A stretch of 16,380 nt of DNA from an uncultured Eubacteriales bacterium (GCA_902475455.1 CABRZO010000034.1:1-16380), one strand, 5' to 3'; shown: positions 6,662-14,660, counted from the first letter of the stretch. The notes: generated by a model from the sequence alone, not told the origin. Program-made: numbers and translations.

Positions 6662-7924
6662 ATGGCTAAGAGAACGAAAAAGACGGAAAATACCCAGGAG
6701 CAGGACAACCGCGAATTCTTCCTGGCTCTGGATCAGCTGGAGCGGGAGCGGGGCATCAAGAAGGAATACATGCTGGAGAAGATCTCCCAGGCCCTGGCCA
6801 CCGCCTATAAGCGGGACCACGAGGGCGTGGGGGACAACGTGGCGGTGATCGCCGACGAGGAGAACAACATCGTCCGGATGGTGATCCGCCGGGACGTGGT
6901 GGAGGAGGTCGACAACCCCTACACCGAGATCTCCCTGGAGGACGCCCGCCGCAGCCTGCCCCATGTGCAGCTGGGCGATGTGGTGTCCAGCGAGATCCGC
7001 ACCAAGAACTTTGGCCGCATCGCCGCCCAGACTGCCCGCCAGGTGATCATCCAGGGCATCCGGGAGGCGGAGCGCAACAAGGTGTTTGACGCCTTCACCG
7101 ACAAGACCGCCGAGCTGATGACCGGCGTGGTGAACCGGGTGGACGACCACTCCGGCGCCCTCTATGTCAAGCTGATGGCCGGCGGCGAGACCACCGAGGC
7201 TCTGCTCTCCTCCGGCGAGCAGGTCAAGGGCGAGGTCTACCACGTGGGAGACCGGATCAAGGTCTATGTGGTGGAGGTCCGCCGCACCACCCGGGGCACC
7301 CAGGTGGTGATCTCCCGGACCCACTACGGCCTGGTGCGCCGTCTCTTCGAGATGGAAGTGCCCGAGATCTTTGACGGCCTGGTGGAGATCCGCTCCATCT
7401 CCCGGGAGGCGGGCAGCCGCACCAAGATGGCGGTCTGGTCCAACGATCCCGACGTGGATCCCATCGGCGCCTGCGTGGGTCCCCGGGGCCAGCGGGTCAA
7501 CAACGTGGTGGAAGAGCTGGGCGGCGAAAAGGTGGACATCATCAAGTACAGCGAGGATCCCGGCGAATATGTTGCCGCTGCCCTGGCCCCGGCTGACGTG
7601 GTCAGCGTCCGGGTGCTGGAGGGTGAGACCAAGAGCTGCCGGGTGGTGGTGCCCGACGATCAGCTGAGCCTGGCCATCGGCAAGGAGGGCCAGAACGCCC
7701 GGCTGGCCGCCAAGCTCACCGGCTACAAGATCGACATCAAGCCCGTCTCCGCCGCCGACAGCGACGAGGACTTTGACGAAGATGCCCTGATCGTCGATGA
7801 GGACGAGGATTTCATCCAGGACGAGGCCCCCGAGGCTGAGACCGAGGCCGCCCCGGAGGCGGAGGCTGTCTCTGAGGAGGCTTTCGACGAGGATCCGGAC
7901 TTCTCTGAGGACGAAGCGGAATAA
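6662..7924 (+). CDS. nusA: Transcription termination/antitermination factor NusA
   Basis: NusA binds RNA polymerase and nascent RNA to control pausing, termination and antitermination. The 420-residue product begins with a charged stretch of about 16 residues, then the N-terminal RNAP-binding domain (FFLALDQLERERGIKKEYMLEKISQAL). The S1 domain follows at about residues 151-216 (ELMTGVVNRVDDHSG). Two KH domains are present, with GxxG loops at G273-G276 (GPRG) and G340-G343 (GKEG). Residues after about 362 form a very acidic Asp/Glu-rich tail, unlike the C-terminal repeats of E. coli NusA. The start is ATG 6662, with AAGGGAG about 11 nt upstream. Its own leader contains a terminator, consistent with autoregulation. 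Confidence 0.96.
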   Translation: MAKRTKKTENTQEQDNREFFLALDQLERERGIKKEYMLEKISQALATAYKRDHEGVGDNVAVIADEENNIVRMVIRRDVVEEVDNPYTEISLEDARRSLPHVQLGDVVSSEIRTKNFGRIAAQTARQVIIQGIREAERNKVFDAFTDKTAELMTGVVNRVDDHSGALYVKLMAGGETTEALLSSGEQVKGEVYHVGDRIKVYVVEVRRTTRGTQVVISRTHYGLVRRLFEMEVPEIFDGLVEIRSISREAGSRTKMAVWSNDPDVDPIGACVGPRGQRVNNVVEELGGEKVDIIKYSEDPGEYVAAALAPADVVSVRVLEGETKSCRVVVPDDQLSLAIGKEGQNARLAAKLTGYKIDIKPVSAADSDEDFDEDALIVDEDEDFIQDEAPEAETEAAPEAEAVSEEAFDEDPDFSEDEAE

Positions 7925-7961
7925 GCGACCCTCCGCCGGAGGGTGAGAGGAGGTTAGCTCC

Positions 7962-8252
7962 ATGCCCAAGAAAATCCCCCTGCGCCAGTGCCTGGGCTGC
8001 AGGGAAATGAAACCCAAGCGGGAACTGATCCGGGCGGTGCGCTCCCCGGAGGGGGAGGTGTCCCTGGATTTCCGGGGCCGGAAACCCGGCCGGGGGGCCT
8101 ATGTGTGCCCCAACCCGGAGTGCCTGAAAAAGGCCCGGAAGGCCCGGGCTCTGGAGCGGGCCTTCAGCTGCCAGATCCCGGAAGAGGTCTGGGACGCCCT
8201 GGAGCGGGAGATGCAGGAGGCTCCGCCGGTGACGGCGGAGGAGCAGTCCTGA
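7962..8252 (+). CDS. rnpM: RNase P modulator RnpM (YlxR/DUF448)
   Basis: This is a 96-residue RNA-binding protein of the YlxR family, always found between nusA and infB in Firmicutes; the B. subtilis member has been reported to bind RNase P RNA and modulate its activity. Family motifs are clear: RQCLGCREMKPKRELIRAVR near the N-terminus and RKPGRGAYVCPNPECLKKARK in the middle, including the GRGAYVC signature. Cysteines at CLGC and CPNPEC are preserved. The start is ATG 7962 with GAGAGGAGG upstream. Its TGA (8250-8252) overlaps the proposed CTG start of the next gene by the CTGA tetranucleotide, suggesting coupled translation. Confidence 0.95.
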   Translation: MPKKIPLRQCLGCREMKPKRELIRAVRSPEGEVSLDFRGRKPGRGAYVCPNPECLKKARKARALERAFSCQIPEEVWDALEREMQEAPPVTAEEQS

Positions 8253-8662
8253 GCCCCTGGCTGGCCCTGCTGGCTATGGCCAGAAGGGCGGGACAGCTCC
8301 AGCTGGGAGAGGAGGCCGCCCGGCAGGCGGCCCTGGACCACAAGGCCCGGCTGCTGATTCTGGCCGCCGACGCCGGGGACAACACCGCCCAGCGGCTGAA
8401 GCGACTGGAGAGCGATAAACTGCCGGTGATCACCCTGCCCGAGACCAAAGCGGAGCTGGGGGAGGCGGTGGGCTTTGAGGCCCTGGCCGCCGCCGGGGTG
8501 TGTGATCTGGGGTTTGCCGCGGCACTGGCGGAAAAGCTGGCCGGGCAGCATCCCCAGTGGGCCGAAACGGCCCAGGCCCTGAAGACCCGGCAGGGCAAAG
8601 CGCTGCGCCGGAAGGCGGACACCGCCCGGCACGGCAAGAAATCCGCCCGGCGCAAGTCATGA
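8249..8662 (+). CDS. ylxQ: L7Ae/L30e-family RNA-binding protein (YlxQ-like), apparent CTG start
   Basis: The product is an L7Ae-fold protein of the YlxQ type, which binds kink-turn-like RNA in known relatives. The family pattern begins at LALLAMARRAGQLQLGEE and continues LLILAADAGDNTAQRLKRL and KLPVITLP. The frame contains no ATG, GTG or TTG between the rnpM stop region and an internal ATG at 8276. GGAGGAG (8237-8243) lies 6 nt before CTG 8249, which overlaps the rnpM TGA as CTGA, mirroring the common ATGA coupling. Starting at CTG gives 137 residues and keeps the first helix; ATG 8276 would give 128 residues, lack a Shine-Dalgarno and cut that helix. The basic tail (KALRRKADTARHGKKSARRKS area) is longer than usual. 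The gene call is secure; the start is inference. Confidence 0.8.
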   Translation: MSPWLALLAMARRAGQLQLGEEAARQAALDHKARLLILAADAGDNTAQRLKRLESDKLPVITLPETKAELGEAVGFEALAAAGVCDLGFAAALAEKLAGQHPQWAETAQALKTRQGKALRRKADTARHGKKSARRKS

Positions 8663-8682
8663 GCCGGCGCCCGAATCCGGCC

Positions 8683-8696
8683 CCGGGATATCCCGG
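8683..8696. repeat. Perfect 14-bp palindrome upstream of infB
   Basis: CCGGGATATCCCGG reads the same on both strands. It lies 21 nt after the ylxQ stop codon in the 182-nt gap before infB. It could be a protein-binding site or part of RNA structure; nothing further can be said. Confidence 0.5.
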
Positions 8697-8729
8697 CGGC
8701 AGCGTGATCAATCATAAAGTGTATTCGGT

Positions 8730-8811
8730 CCCCGGCTGCGCCGGGGCACCACAGGCCGTTTGTGCCAATGGGAAAGCGTAGGCTTTCCTGCCCGGGCTTT
8801 CCCATTGGCAC
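8730..8811 (+). promoter_or_regulatory. Structured infB leader with competing hairpins
   Basis: Hairpin A pairs CCCCGGC (8730-8736) with GCCGGGG (8740-8746). Hairpin B is a perfect 16-bp stem, GTGCCAATGGGAAAGC (8762-8777) with 8796-8811, closing an 18-nt loop. The loop carries a second copy of GCTTTCC (8782-8788) that can pair instead with GGAAAGC (8771-8777), so two forms of B are mutually exclusive. GGCAC at 8745-8749 also complements GTGCC at 8762-8766. No U-tract follows, so it is not an intrinsic terminator. A switch controlling infB is inference. Confidence 0.5.
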
Positions 8812-8844
8812 GAGCCCCGAACTTACAGGAGGTGGCTATTTTAT

Positions 8845-11199
8845 ATGAGTATTGAAGTGAAGTATCGTGTGCGTGAGGTGGCCAAGGACTTTGGCGTGAG
8901 CAATAAGGAGATTACCGAGATCCTGTCCACCTATGGCACTGCCCCCAAGAGCACCATGCAGGTGCTCACCGATGAGGAGCTGAGCCTGATCTTTGAGTAT
9001 CTGACCCAGCACCATCAGATGGAGAGCCTGGCGGAGGTCTATGCCGAGGGCGCCCAGCCCGGCCAGAAGAAGCAGGAGGCCCCCAAGGCTGATCCCAAGG
9101 CCGCCAAGCCCGCCGCCGGCCAGTCCAAGGCCCCGGAGGCCAAGGCTGGTCAGCCCAAGGCCGCCGAGACCCAGCAGCCTCAGGAGGCCCCCAAGCCCCA
9201 GAGCCGGGTGCCCCAGAAGAAGGTGGTGGACACCCGGAAGGCCGCCGACGTCAACCTGGACCGCTATGACCAGCACCTGGAGGATCTGGCCCCGGAGCGG
9301 GCGGAGCGGATGCAGCAGAGCCAGGGCAAGCAGAAGATCAAGCAGCAGAGCCGCAACCGCCAGCAGCAGCAGCGCCAGTCCGCCAAGCGCCGCCAGGAGG
9401 AGCAGGCCCGTCAGATGCGCCGGCTCCAGCTGGAGATCGCCAAGAAGGCCCCGGTGAAGGTGCAGATTCCCGACGAGATCGCCGTGGGCGAGCTGGCCAG
9501 CCGGATGAAGAAGACCGGCGCCGAGGTGGTCAAGACCCTGATGAAGAATGGCTTCATGGCCTCCCTCTCCGACGTCATCGACTTTGACACCGCCGCCCTC
9601 ATCGCCGAGGAGCTGGGCTGCGTGGTGGAGCATGAGGTCATTGTCACCATCGAGGAGAAGCTCATCGACGACCACGAGGACAAGGAAGAGGATCTGGTCC
9701 CCCGGGCCCCCGTGGTGGTGGTCATGGGCCACGTCGACCACGGCAAGACCAGCCTGCTGGACTATATCCGCAATGCCAACGTGGCCTCCGGCGAGGCCGG
9801 CGGCATCACTCAGGCCATCGGCGCCTATCAGGTCAACGTGGGCGACAATGTGATTACCTTCCTGGACACCCCCGGCCATGAGGCCTTTACCGCCATGCGG
9901 GCCCGGGGCGCCATGATCACCGACCTGGCTATCCTGGTGGTGGCCGCCGACGACGGCATCATGCCCCAGACCGTGGAGGCCATCAACCACGCCAAGGCCG
10001 CCCAGATTCCGATTATTGTGGCCATCAACAAGATGGATAAACCCGGCGCCAACCCCGACCGGATCATGCAGCAGCTCACCGAGTATGAGCTGGTGCCCGA
10101 GGAGTGGGGCGGCGATACCATCATCTGCAAAATCTCCGCCAAGACCGGCGAGGGCGTCGACAACCTGCTGGATATGATGGTGCTCACCGCCGAGATGCGG
10201 GAGCTGAAGGCCAACCCCAACCGCTCCGCCAAGGGCGCCGTCATCGAGGCCCGGCTGGAGAAGGGCCGGGGCCCCGTGGCCACCCTGCTGGTGCAGAACG
10301 GCACCCTGAACCAGGGCGACATCCTGATCGCCGGCACCGCCGTGGGCCGCGTCCGTGCCATGACCGACTTCCGGGGCAAGAAGCTCAAGAGCGCCGGCCC
10401 CTCCGTGCCGGTGGAGATCATCGGCATGAGCGAAGTGCCTGAGGCCGGCGACGACTTCTATGTGGTGGCCGACGAGCGCATGGCCCGGGAGCTGGCGGAG
10501 CAGCGCAAGCAGGAGAAGAAGGACGCCATGAACCGGCCGGTGCAGAAGGTGAGCCTGGACGATCTGTTCAGTCAGATCAAGGAAGGCGAGATGAAGAACC
10601 TGAACATCGTGGTGAAGGCCGACGTCCAGGGCTCCGCCGAGGCGGTGAAGATCTCCCTGGAGAAGCTGTCCAACGAAGAGGTCAACGTCCGGGTCATCCA
10701 CTGCGCCGTGGGCGCCATCAACGAAAGCGACGTCATGCTGGCCGCCACCTCCAACGCCATCATCGTGGGCTTCAACGTCCGCCCCGACGCCCAGGCCAAG
10801 GCTGCCGCCGCCCGGGATAAGGTGGATATGCGGATGTATCGGGTCATCTACGAGTGCATCGAGGAGATCGAGTCCGCCATGAAGGGCATGCTGGCTCCCA
10901 AGTTCAAGGAAGTGGAGCTGGGCCGGGTGGAGGTCCGCCAGGTCTACAAGATCACCAACGTGGGCATCGTGGCCGGCTCCTATGTGCTGGAGGGCAAGGT
11001 CACCCGGAACGCCCAGCTGCGGCTGGTCCGGGACGGCATCGTGATCCACGAGGGCGAGATCGCCTCCCTGCAGCGCTTCAAGGACTCCGTCAAGGAAGTG
11101 GCCGCCGGCTACGAGTGCGGCATCACCCTGGAGAAGTTCTCCGATCTGAAGGTGGGCGACATCCTGGAGTGCTTCGAGATGCAGGAGATCGAGCGCTGA
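8845..11199 (+). CDS. infB: Translation initiation factor IF-2
   Basis: IF-2 is the GTPase that brings initiator fMet-tRNA to the 30S subunit and promotes subunit joining. The 784-residue product has an N-terminal IF2_N domain (residues about 3-58), then a low-complexity linker rich in Ala, Lys, Pro and Gln to about residue 200, and a second IF2_N domain (DEIAVGELASRMKKTG). The G domain shows GHVDHGKTS (295-303), DTPGH (341-345) and NKMDK (395-399). Domains II-IV follow, including the KADVQGSAEAV motif and the C-terminal YECGITLEKFSDLKVGDILE. The start is ATG 8845, with GGAGGTGG at 8828-8835. The structured gap upstream separates it from ylxQ. It is of typical length for IF-2 in Firmicutes with the long linker. 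Confidence 0.97.
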   Translation: MSIEVKYRVREVAKDFGVSNKEITEILSTYGTAPKSTMQVLTDEELSLIFEYLTQHHQMESLAEVYAEGAQPGQKKQEAPKADPKAAKPAAGQSKAPEAKAGQPKAAETQQPQEAPKPQSRVPQKKVVDTRKAADVNLDRYDQHLEDLAPERAERMQQSQGKQKIKQQSRNRQQQQRQSAKRRQEEQARQMRRLQLEIAKKAPVKVQIPDEIAVGELASRMKKTGAEVVKTLMKNGFMASLSDVIDFDTAALIAEELGCVVEHEVIVTIEEKLIDDHEDKEEDLVPRAPVVVVMGHVDHGKTSLLDYIRNANVASGEAGGITQAIGAYQVNVGDNVITFLDTPGHEAFTAMRARGAMITDLAILVVAADDGIMPQTVEAINHAKAAQIPIIVAINKMDKPGANPDRIMQQLTEYELVPEEWGGDTIICKISAKTGEGVDNLLDMMVLTAEMRELKANPNRSAKGAVIEARLEKGRGPVATLLVQNGTLNQGDILIAGTAVGRVRAMTDFRGKKLKSAGPSVPVEIIGMSEVPEAGDDFYVVADERMARELAEQRKQEKKDAMNRPVQKVSLDDLFSQIKEGEMKNLNIVVKADVQGSAEAVKISLEKLSNEEVNVRVIHCAVGAINESDVMLAATSNAIIVGFNVRPDAQAKAAAARDKVDMRMYRVIYECIEEIESAMKGMLAPKFKEVELGRVEVRQVYKITNVGIVAGSYVLEGKVTRNAQLRLVRDGIVIHEGEIASLQRFKDSVKEVAAGYECGITLEKFSDLKVGDILECFEMQEIER

Positions 11200-11227
11200 G
11201 GCGCGCTTTTTCCCAAAACTGAATCAG

Positions 11228-11260
11228 AATTCCCGGCCCCGGGCCGGGAAATTCTGTGAG
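11228..11260 (+). repeat. GC-rich inverted repeat after infB
   Basis: CAGAATT-CCCGGCC pairs with GGCCGGG-A-AATTCTG over a 3-nt loop, a 14-bp stem with one bulged A. No T-run follows, so it is not a standard terminator. It is the first of two hairpins in the 154-nt infB-rbfA gap and could stabilise the infB 3' end. Confidence 0.6.
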
Positions 11261-11289
11261 ACAGACCGACACATGATTTGAACTGGCTT

Positions 11290-11338
11290 GGCGCAGAATG
11301 CAGAAGGGAAGAACATTCTGCATTCTGCGCCGTTTTTT
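11290..11338 (+). terminator. Strong terminator/attenuator between infB and rbfA
   Basis: A perfect 16-bp stem, GGCGCAGAATGCAGAA (11290-11305) with 11316-11331, encloses a 10-nt loop and is followed by G then T6 (11333-11338). It ends just before the rbfA Shine-Dalgarno AAGGAG. No clear promoter lies between it and rbfA, so transcription of rbfA-nrnA-truB-ribF must depend on read-through or on an unseen promoter. Confidence 0.85.
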
Positions 11339-11353
11339 GATAAGGAGAACACT

Positions 11354-11707
11354 ATGGCAACCAATCGAATCAACCGGATCAACGAGGACATCCAGCGGGA
11401 GCTGGCCTCCCTGCTGCGGACGGTGAAGGACCCCCGGGTCCAGGGGCTCATCTCCATCACCCGGGTGGACACCACCACCGATTTGCGCTACTGCCGGGTC
11501 TATGTCAGCGCCCTGGACCAGAGCGACATCAAGGAAGTGGTCAAGGGCCTGAAATCCGCCGCCGGCTACCTGCGCCGGGAGCTGGGCCACGCCCTGACCC
11601 TGCGCTACACCCCGGAGCTTCAGTTCCTGGCCGATGACTCCATCGAGCGGGGGGTCCGGATGGTGACCATGATCGACCACATTCTGGAGGAGGACGAGGG
11701 GAAATGA
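11354..11707 (+). CDS. rbfA: 30S ribosome-binding factor RbfA
   Basis: RbfA is a small KH-fold protein that binds immature 30S particles and helps 16S rRNA 5' end processing; in E. coli it is cold-shock induced. The product is 117 residues with the typical INEDIQRELASLL start, KDPRVQGLISITRVDTTTDL and VYVSALDQSD, ending LQFLADDSIERGVRM. The chosen start is ATG 11354 with AAGGAG at 11342-11347. An in-frame TTG/ATG further upstream would place the protein start inside the terminator stem and has no Shine-Dalgarno. The stop overlaps the next start as ATGA, so the two are coupled. Confidence 0.94.
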   Translation: MATNRINRINEDIQRELASLLRTVKDPRVQGLISITRVDTTTDLRYCRVYVSALDQSDIKEVVKGLKSAAGYLRRELGHALTLRYTPELQFLADDSIERGVRMVTMIDHILEEDEGK

Positions 11708-12657
11708 CCGAAGTACAGGCAGCCCAGTGGCTGCTCCAGCGGGACAACTTCCTGCTGCTTACCCACGTCCGGCCCGACGGGGACACCCTGGGGTCCGCCG
11801 CCGCCCTGGCCCTGGCTTTGCGGGGGCTGGGCAAGACCGCCCATGTGGCCTATAACCCGGGGATCACCGAGACCTATGCCGGCTATATGACCGGCTGCTA
11901 CGCCCCGGCGGATTTTGCGCCGGAGCACATTGTGGCGGTGGACATCGCCACGGAAAACCTGCTGCCCCCGGCCCTGGAGCAGTGGCGGGGCAAGAGCGAG
12001 CTGTGCATCGATCACCACCCCTCCAACGAGGGCTATGCCCAGGAAACCTGCCTGGACCCCACCGCCGCCGCCTGCGGCGAGATCATCTACCGGATCTGCA
12101 AGGAGCTGGGGGTGATGGATGGAGAGATTGCCAAGCAGCTCTACATCGCCATCACCACCGACTGCGGCTGCTTTGTCTATAACAACACCACCCCGGCCAC
12201 CCACCGGATTGCTGCCGAGCTGATGGAGTACGGCGACTTCTGGAAGCAGGTGAACCGCAACTGCTTCCAGACCCTGTCCCTGAAGGAGATCCGGCTCCAG
12301 AACCGGCTGCTGGAGAGCATGGAGTTCTTTGACGACGGCGCCCTGGCCGTGGGGGCCATCTCCCTGGCGGATCTGGCGGAGTTCGAGGCCAGCCAGGGGG
12401 ACAGCGAGGAGCTGGCCTCCTGGGCCAACAAGATCCAGGGCGTCAAGGCCTCCGCCACCCTGCGGCAGCTGGAGGAGCGGGTGTGGAAGGTGAGCCTGCG
12501 CACCGACGGCAGCCTCAACGCCACCCAGGTCTGCGGTCTGCTGGGGGGCGGCGGTCACGCCGCCGCCGCCGGGGCCAGCATGTTTGACGTGGACGAGCAG
12601 GAGGCCCGGGCCAAGGTGCTTGCGGCCATCCGGACCGTCCAGGGCCGGGAGGACTGA
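11704..12657 (+). CDS. nrnA: DHH-family phosphoesterase, NrnA-like nanoRNase / pAp phosphatase
   Basis: The 317-residue protein belongs to the DHH/DHHA1 family, whose Bacillus and clostridial members degrade 2-5 nt RNA and dephosphorylate pAp, using manganese. Metal-binding motifs are visible: HVRPDGD with Asp25 and Asp27, VDIA (Asp of motif II), IDHHPSN with Asp103-His104-His105, and TDCGCF. The DHHA1 domain carries GGGGHAAAAG (residues 281-290), the substrate-binding glycine motif. It starts at ATG 11704, overlapping rbfA by 4 nt, and its stop is 2 nt before truB. The rbfA-nrnA-truB-ribF order is the standard Firmicutes arrangement, which supports the NrnA assignment over other DHH proteins. 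Confidence 0.92.
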   Translation: MTEVQAAQWLLQRDNFLLLTHVRPDGDTLGSAAALALALRGLGKTAHVAYNPGITETYAGYMTGCYAPADFAPEHIVAVDIATENLLPPALEQWRGKSELCIDHHPSNEGYAQETCLDPTAAACGEIIYRICKELGVMDGEIAKQLYIAITTDCGCFVYNNTTPATHRIAAELMEYGDFWKQVNRNCFQTLSLKEIRLQNRLLESMEFFDDGALAVGAISLADLAEFEASQGDSEELASWANKIQGVKASATLRQLEERVWKVSLRTDGSLNATQVCGLLGGGGHAAAAGASMFDVDEQEARAKVLAAIRTVQGRED

Positions 12658-12659
12658 AG

Positions 12660-13535
12660 ATGCCCAGCGGCATTATTATTGTGGACAAGCCCCAGAACTG
12701 GACAAGCATGGACGTGTGCGCCAAGCTGCGGCGAGTCATGGGGGAGCGCCGGGTGGGCCACGCCGGCACGTTGGATCCCCTGGCCACCGGGGTGCTGCCG
12801 GTGTTTGTGGGCCGGGCCACCCGGGCGGTGGAGTTCGCCGAGTCCGGAGAAAAAGAGTATGTGGCCACCCTGCGCCTGGGCCAGGTCACCGACACCCAGG
12901 ACAGCACCGGCACGGTGCTGGAGGAGCACCCGGTGACGGTGGGACTGCCGGAGCTGCAAGCGGTGCTGCCCCAGTTCACCGGGGACATTTTACAGGTGCC
13001 CCCCATGTACTCCGCCCTGAAGCGGGACGGGAAAAAGCTCTATGAGCTGGCCCGGCAGGGCAAGACCGTGGAGCGCCAGCCCCGGCCCATCACGATTTTT
13101 GGGCTGGAGGTGCTGGAGCAGACCGGGGAGCGGGACTATCTGCTGCGGATCGCGTGCTCCAAGGGCACCTATATCCGCACCCTGTGCCATGACATCGGCG
13201 CCGCCTTGGGCTGCGGCGGAATCATGACCACCCTGCGGCGCACCCAGGCGGCGGGCTTCGACCTGAGCCAGGCCGTCACCATGGAGCAGATTCTGGCCCA
13301 TGACAATCCGGCGGAACTGCTGCTGCCGGTGGACGCCTATTTTCAGGGCTACCCCGCCCTGACCATCCGGGGAGAGGCGGAGCGCCGGTGCCGCAACGGC
13401 AACGACTTTTCCTGCCCCGGGGAGGAGGGCACCTACCGGGTCTACGGCGCCGAGGGCGAGTTTTTGATGCTGGGAGAGCGCCGGGGCGGCAGAATGACCA
13501 CCATCAAGAGCTTTTTTGCCCCTCAGACCAAATAA
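12660..13535 (+). CDS. truB: tRNA pseudouridine(55) synthase TruB
   Basis: TruB converts U55 of the T-loop of tRNAs to pseudouridine. The 291-residue product begins with GIIIVDKPQNWTSMDV and contains the catalytic motif GHAGTLDPLATGVLPV, with Asp39 as the catalytic residue. YVATLRLG, the VPPMYSALK segment and RIACSKGTYIRTLCHDIG follow, all typical of bacterial TruB. The C-terminus is a short PUA-like extension. It starts at ATG 12660, two bases after the nrnA stop, with GGGAGGA (12647-12653) inside the upstream gene. It is followed closely by ribF. Confidence 0.96.
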   Translation: MPSGIIIVDKPQNWTSMDVCAKLRRVMGERRVGHAGTLDPLATGVLPVFVGRATRAVEFAESGEKEYVATLRLGQVTDTQDSTGTVLEEHPVTVGLPELQAVLPQFTGDILQVPPMYSALKRDGKKLYELARQGKTVERQPRPITIFGLEVLEQTGERDYLLRIACSKGTYIRTLCHDIGAALGCGGIMTTLRRTQAAGFDLSQAVTMEQILAHDNPAELLLPVDAYFQGYPALTIRGEAERRCRNGNDFSCPGEEGTYRVYGAEGEFLMLGERRGGRMTTIKSFFAPQTK

Positions 13536-13551
13536 AAGGGAGATCATCCAC

Positions 13552-14493
13552 TTGAGCGATACAACAGACAAGAAAAAACGGGTCATCGCCCTGGGCTTCT
13601 TTGACGGAGTCCATCGGGGCCACGGGGCGCTGCTGCGCCGGGCCGTGGAGCGGGCCCGGGAATATGGGCCCGAGGGGGAGGCGGTGGCCTTCACCTTCGA
13701 TCTGCACCCGGCCTCTCAGATTTTGGGCCACCAGATTCCGCTGCTGTCCACCCCGGAGGACCGGAAGGGACTGATGGAGCGCTGCTACGGCATCCAGGAC
13801 GTGGTGGTGGGCCAGTTTGACCGGATGATGCGCATGCCCTGGCAGGCCTTTGTCACCGACTACCTTCGGAAGGAGCTGGGGGTGGTCCATGTGGTGGCGG
13901 GCCACGACTTCCACTTTGGCTACCGGGGGGAGGGCAACCCCGCCCGGCTCCAGGCCCTGTGTGCCCAGCTGGGTCTGGGCTGCGACATCATCCGGAAGGT
14001 GGAGTTGGACGGCATCACCGTGTCCTCCACCTATATCCGGACCCTGGTGGCCCAGGGGGAGATGGAGCGGGCCATGGCATTTCTGGGCCATCCTCACACC
14101 TTTTCCGGTGAGGTGGTCCACGGCAAGCAGCTGGGCCGCACCATCGGTTTCCCCACCGCCAACCTGGTGGTGCCCCCGGAGATCCTGGTGCCTGCCCACG
14201 GGGTGTATGCCACAAAGGTGGTGACCCCCGATGGGGTGAGCCGCATGGCGGTGACCAACGTGGGAATACGCCCCACGGTGGACGACGGAGACCAGATCAC
14301 CGTGGAGCCCTGGATTCTGGATTTTGAAGGGGACCTCTACGGACAGGAAATCCGGGTGGAGTACTACGCCCGGCTCCGGGGGGAGCGGAAATTCGACTCC
14401 CTCCAGGACCTGACCGACATGGTCTATCAAAACGCCCGGGAGACCCGGGTCTACTTCTCCCAGCTGGCGGGCAAAGCTCACCCCGGCCGCTGA
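13552..14493 (+). CDS. ribF: Bifunctional riboflavin kinase / FAD synthetase RibF
   Basis: RibF phosphorylates riboflavin to FMN and adenylates FMN to FAD in the cytoplasm. The 313-residue product has the N-terminal FAD synthetase domain (VIALGFFDGVHRGH, with the nucleotidyltransferase His-x-Gly-His pattern at 21-24, and VSSTYIRTLVAQGEM) and the C-terminal riboflavin kinase domain (GRTIGFPTANL, residues 196-206, and PWILDFEGDLYG). The start is TTG 13552, about 10 nt after AAAGGGAG; no ATG or GTG lies between the truB stop and the first conserved residues, and an earlier TTG at 13516 falls inside truB. No FMN riboswitch precedes it, as expected inside this operon. It is the last gene of the operon. 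Confidence 0.94.
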   Translation: MSDTTDKKKRVIALGFFDGVHRGHGALLRRAVERAREYGPEGEAVAFTFDLHPASQILGHQIPLLSTPEDRKGLMERCYGIQDVVVGQFDRMMRMPWQAFVTDYLRKELGVVHVVAGHDFHFGYRGEGNPARLQALCAQLGLGCDIIRKVELDGITVSSTYIRTLVAQGEMERAMAFLGHPHTFSGEVVHGKQLGRTIGFPTANLVVPPEILVPAHGVYATKVVTPDGVSRMAVTNVGIRPTVDDGDQITVEPWILDFEGDLYGQEIRVEYYARLRGERKFDSLQDLTDMVYQNARETRVYFSQLAGKAHPGR

Positions 14494-14513
14494 AAAAACC
14501 GTGATTTTTTGCC

Positions 14514-14544
14514 CCGCCGCCCCGGCAGACTGCCGGGGCGGCGG
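14514..14544 (+). terminator. Probable end-of-operon hairpin after ribF
   Basis: A perfect 14-bp stem, CCGCCGCCCCGGCA (14514-14527) with 14531-14544, has a 3-nt GAC loop. The downstream sequence is CCTGCGTTTG, so the U-tract is poor, while a T6 run lies before the stem. It is a very stable hairpin at an operon end, but not an ideal intrinsic terminator. The region 14545-14626 holds nothing I can recognise. Confidence 0.6.
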
Positions 14545-14626
14545 CCTGCGTTTGAGGCTGGTCAAAGCGCCCAAAGCCGGAGGCATCAGGGAAGGGAAAA
14601 CTGTCGATGATTTTTGCAAATTACCG

Positions 14627-14656
14627 TTGACTTTATTACTTATTTTGTAGTATTAT
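14627..14656 (+). promoter_or_regulatory. Promoter of the S10 ribosomal protein operon
   Basis: A -35 box TTGACT (14627-14632), an 18-nt spacer and a -10 box TATTAT (14651-14656) lie in an A/T-rich block that stands out against the GC-rich surroundings. The predicted start near 14663 gives a leader of about 280 nt before rpsJ. The A/T-rich sequence upstream (14611-14626) could act as an UP element. Confidence 0.75.
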
Positions 14657-14660
14657 TATT

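Noticed and set aside
8836..11049. Minus-strand reading frame of 737 codons opposite infB
   Set aside because: It is a shadow of IF-2, His/Gly/Leu-rich and of low complexity, with no recognisable domain.
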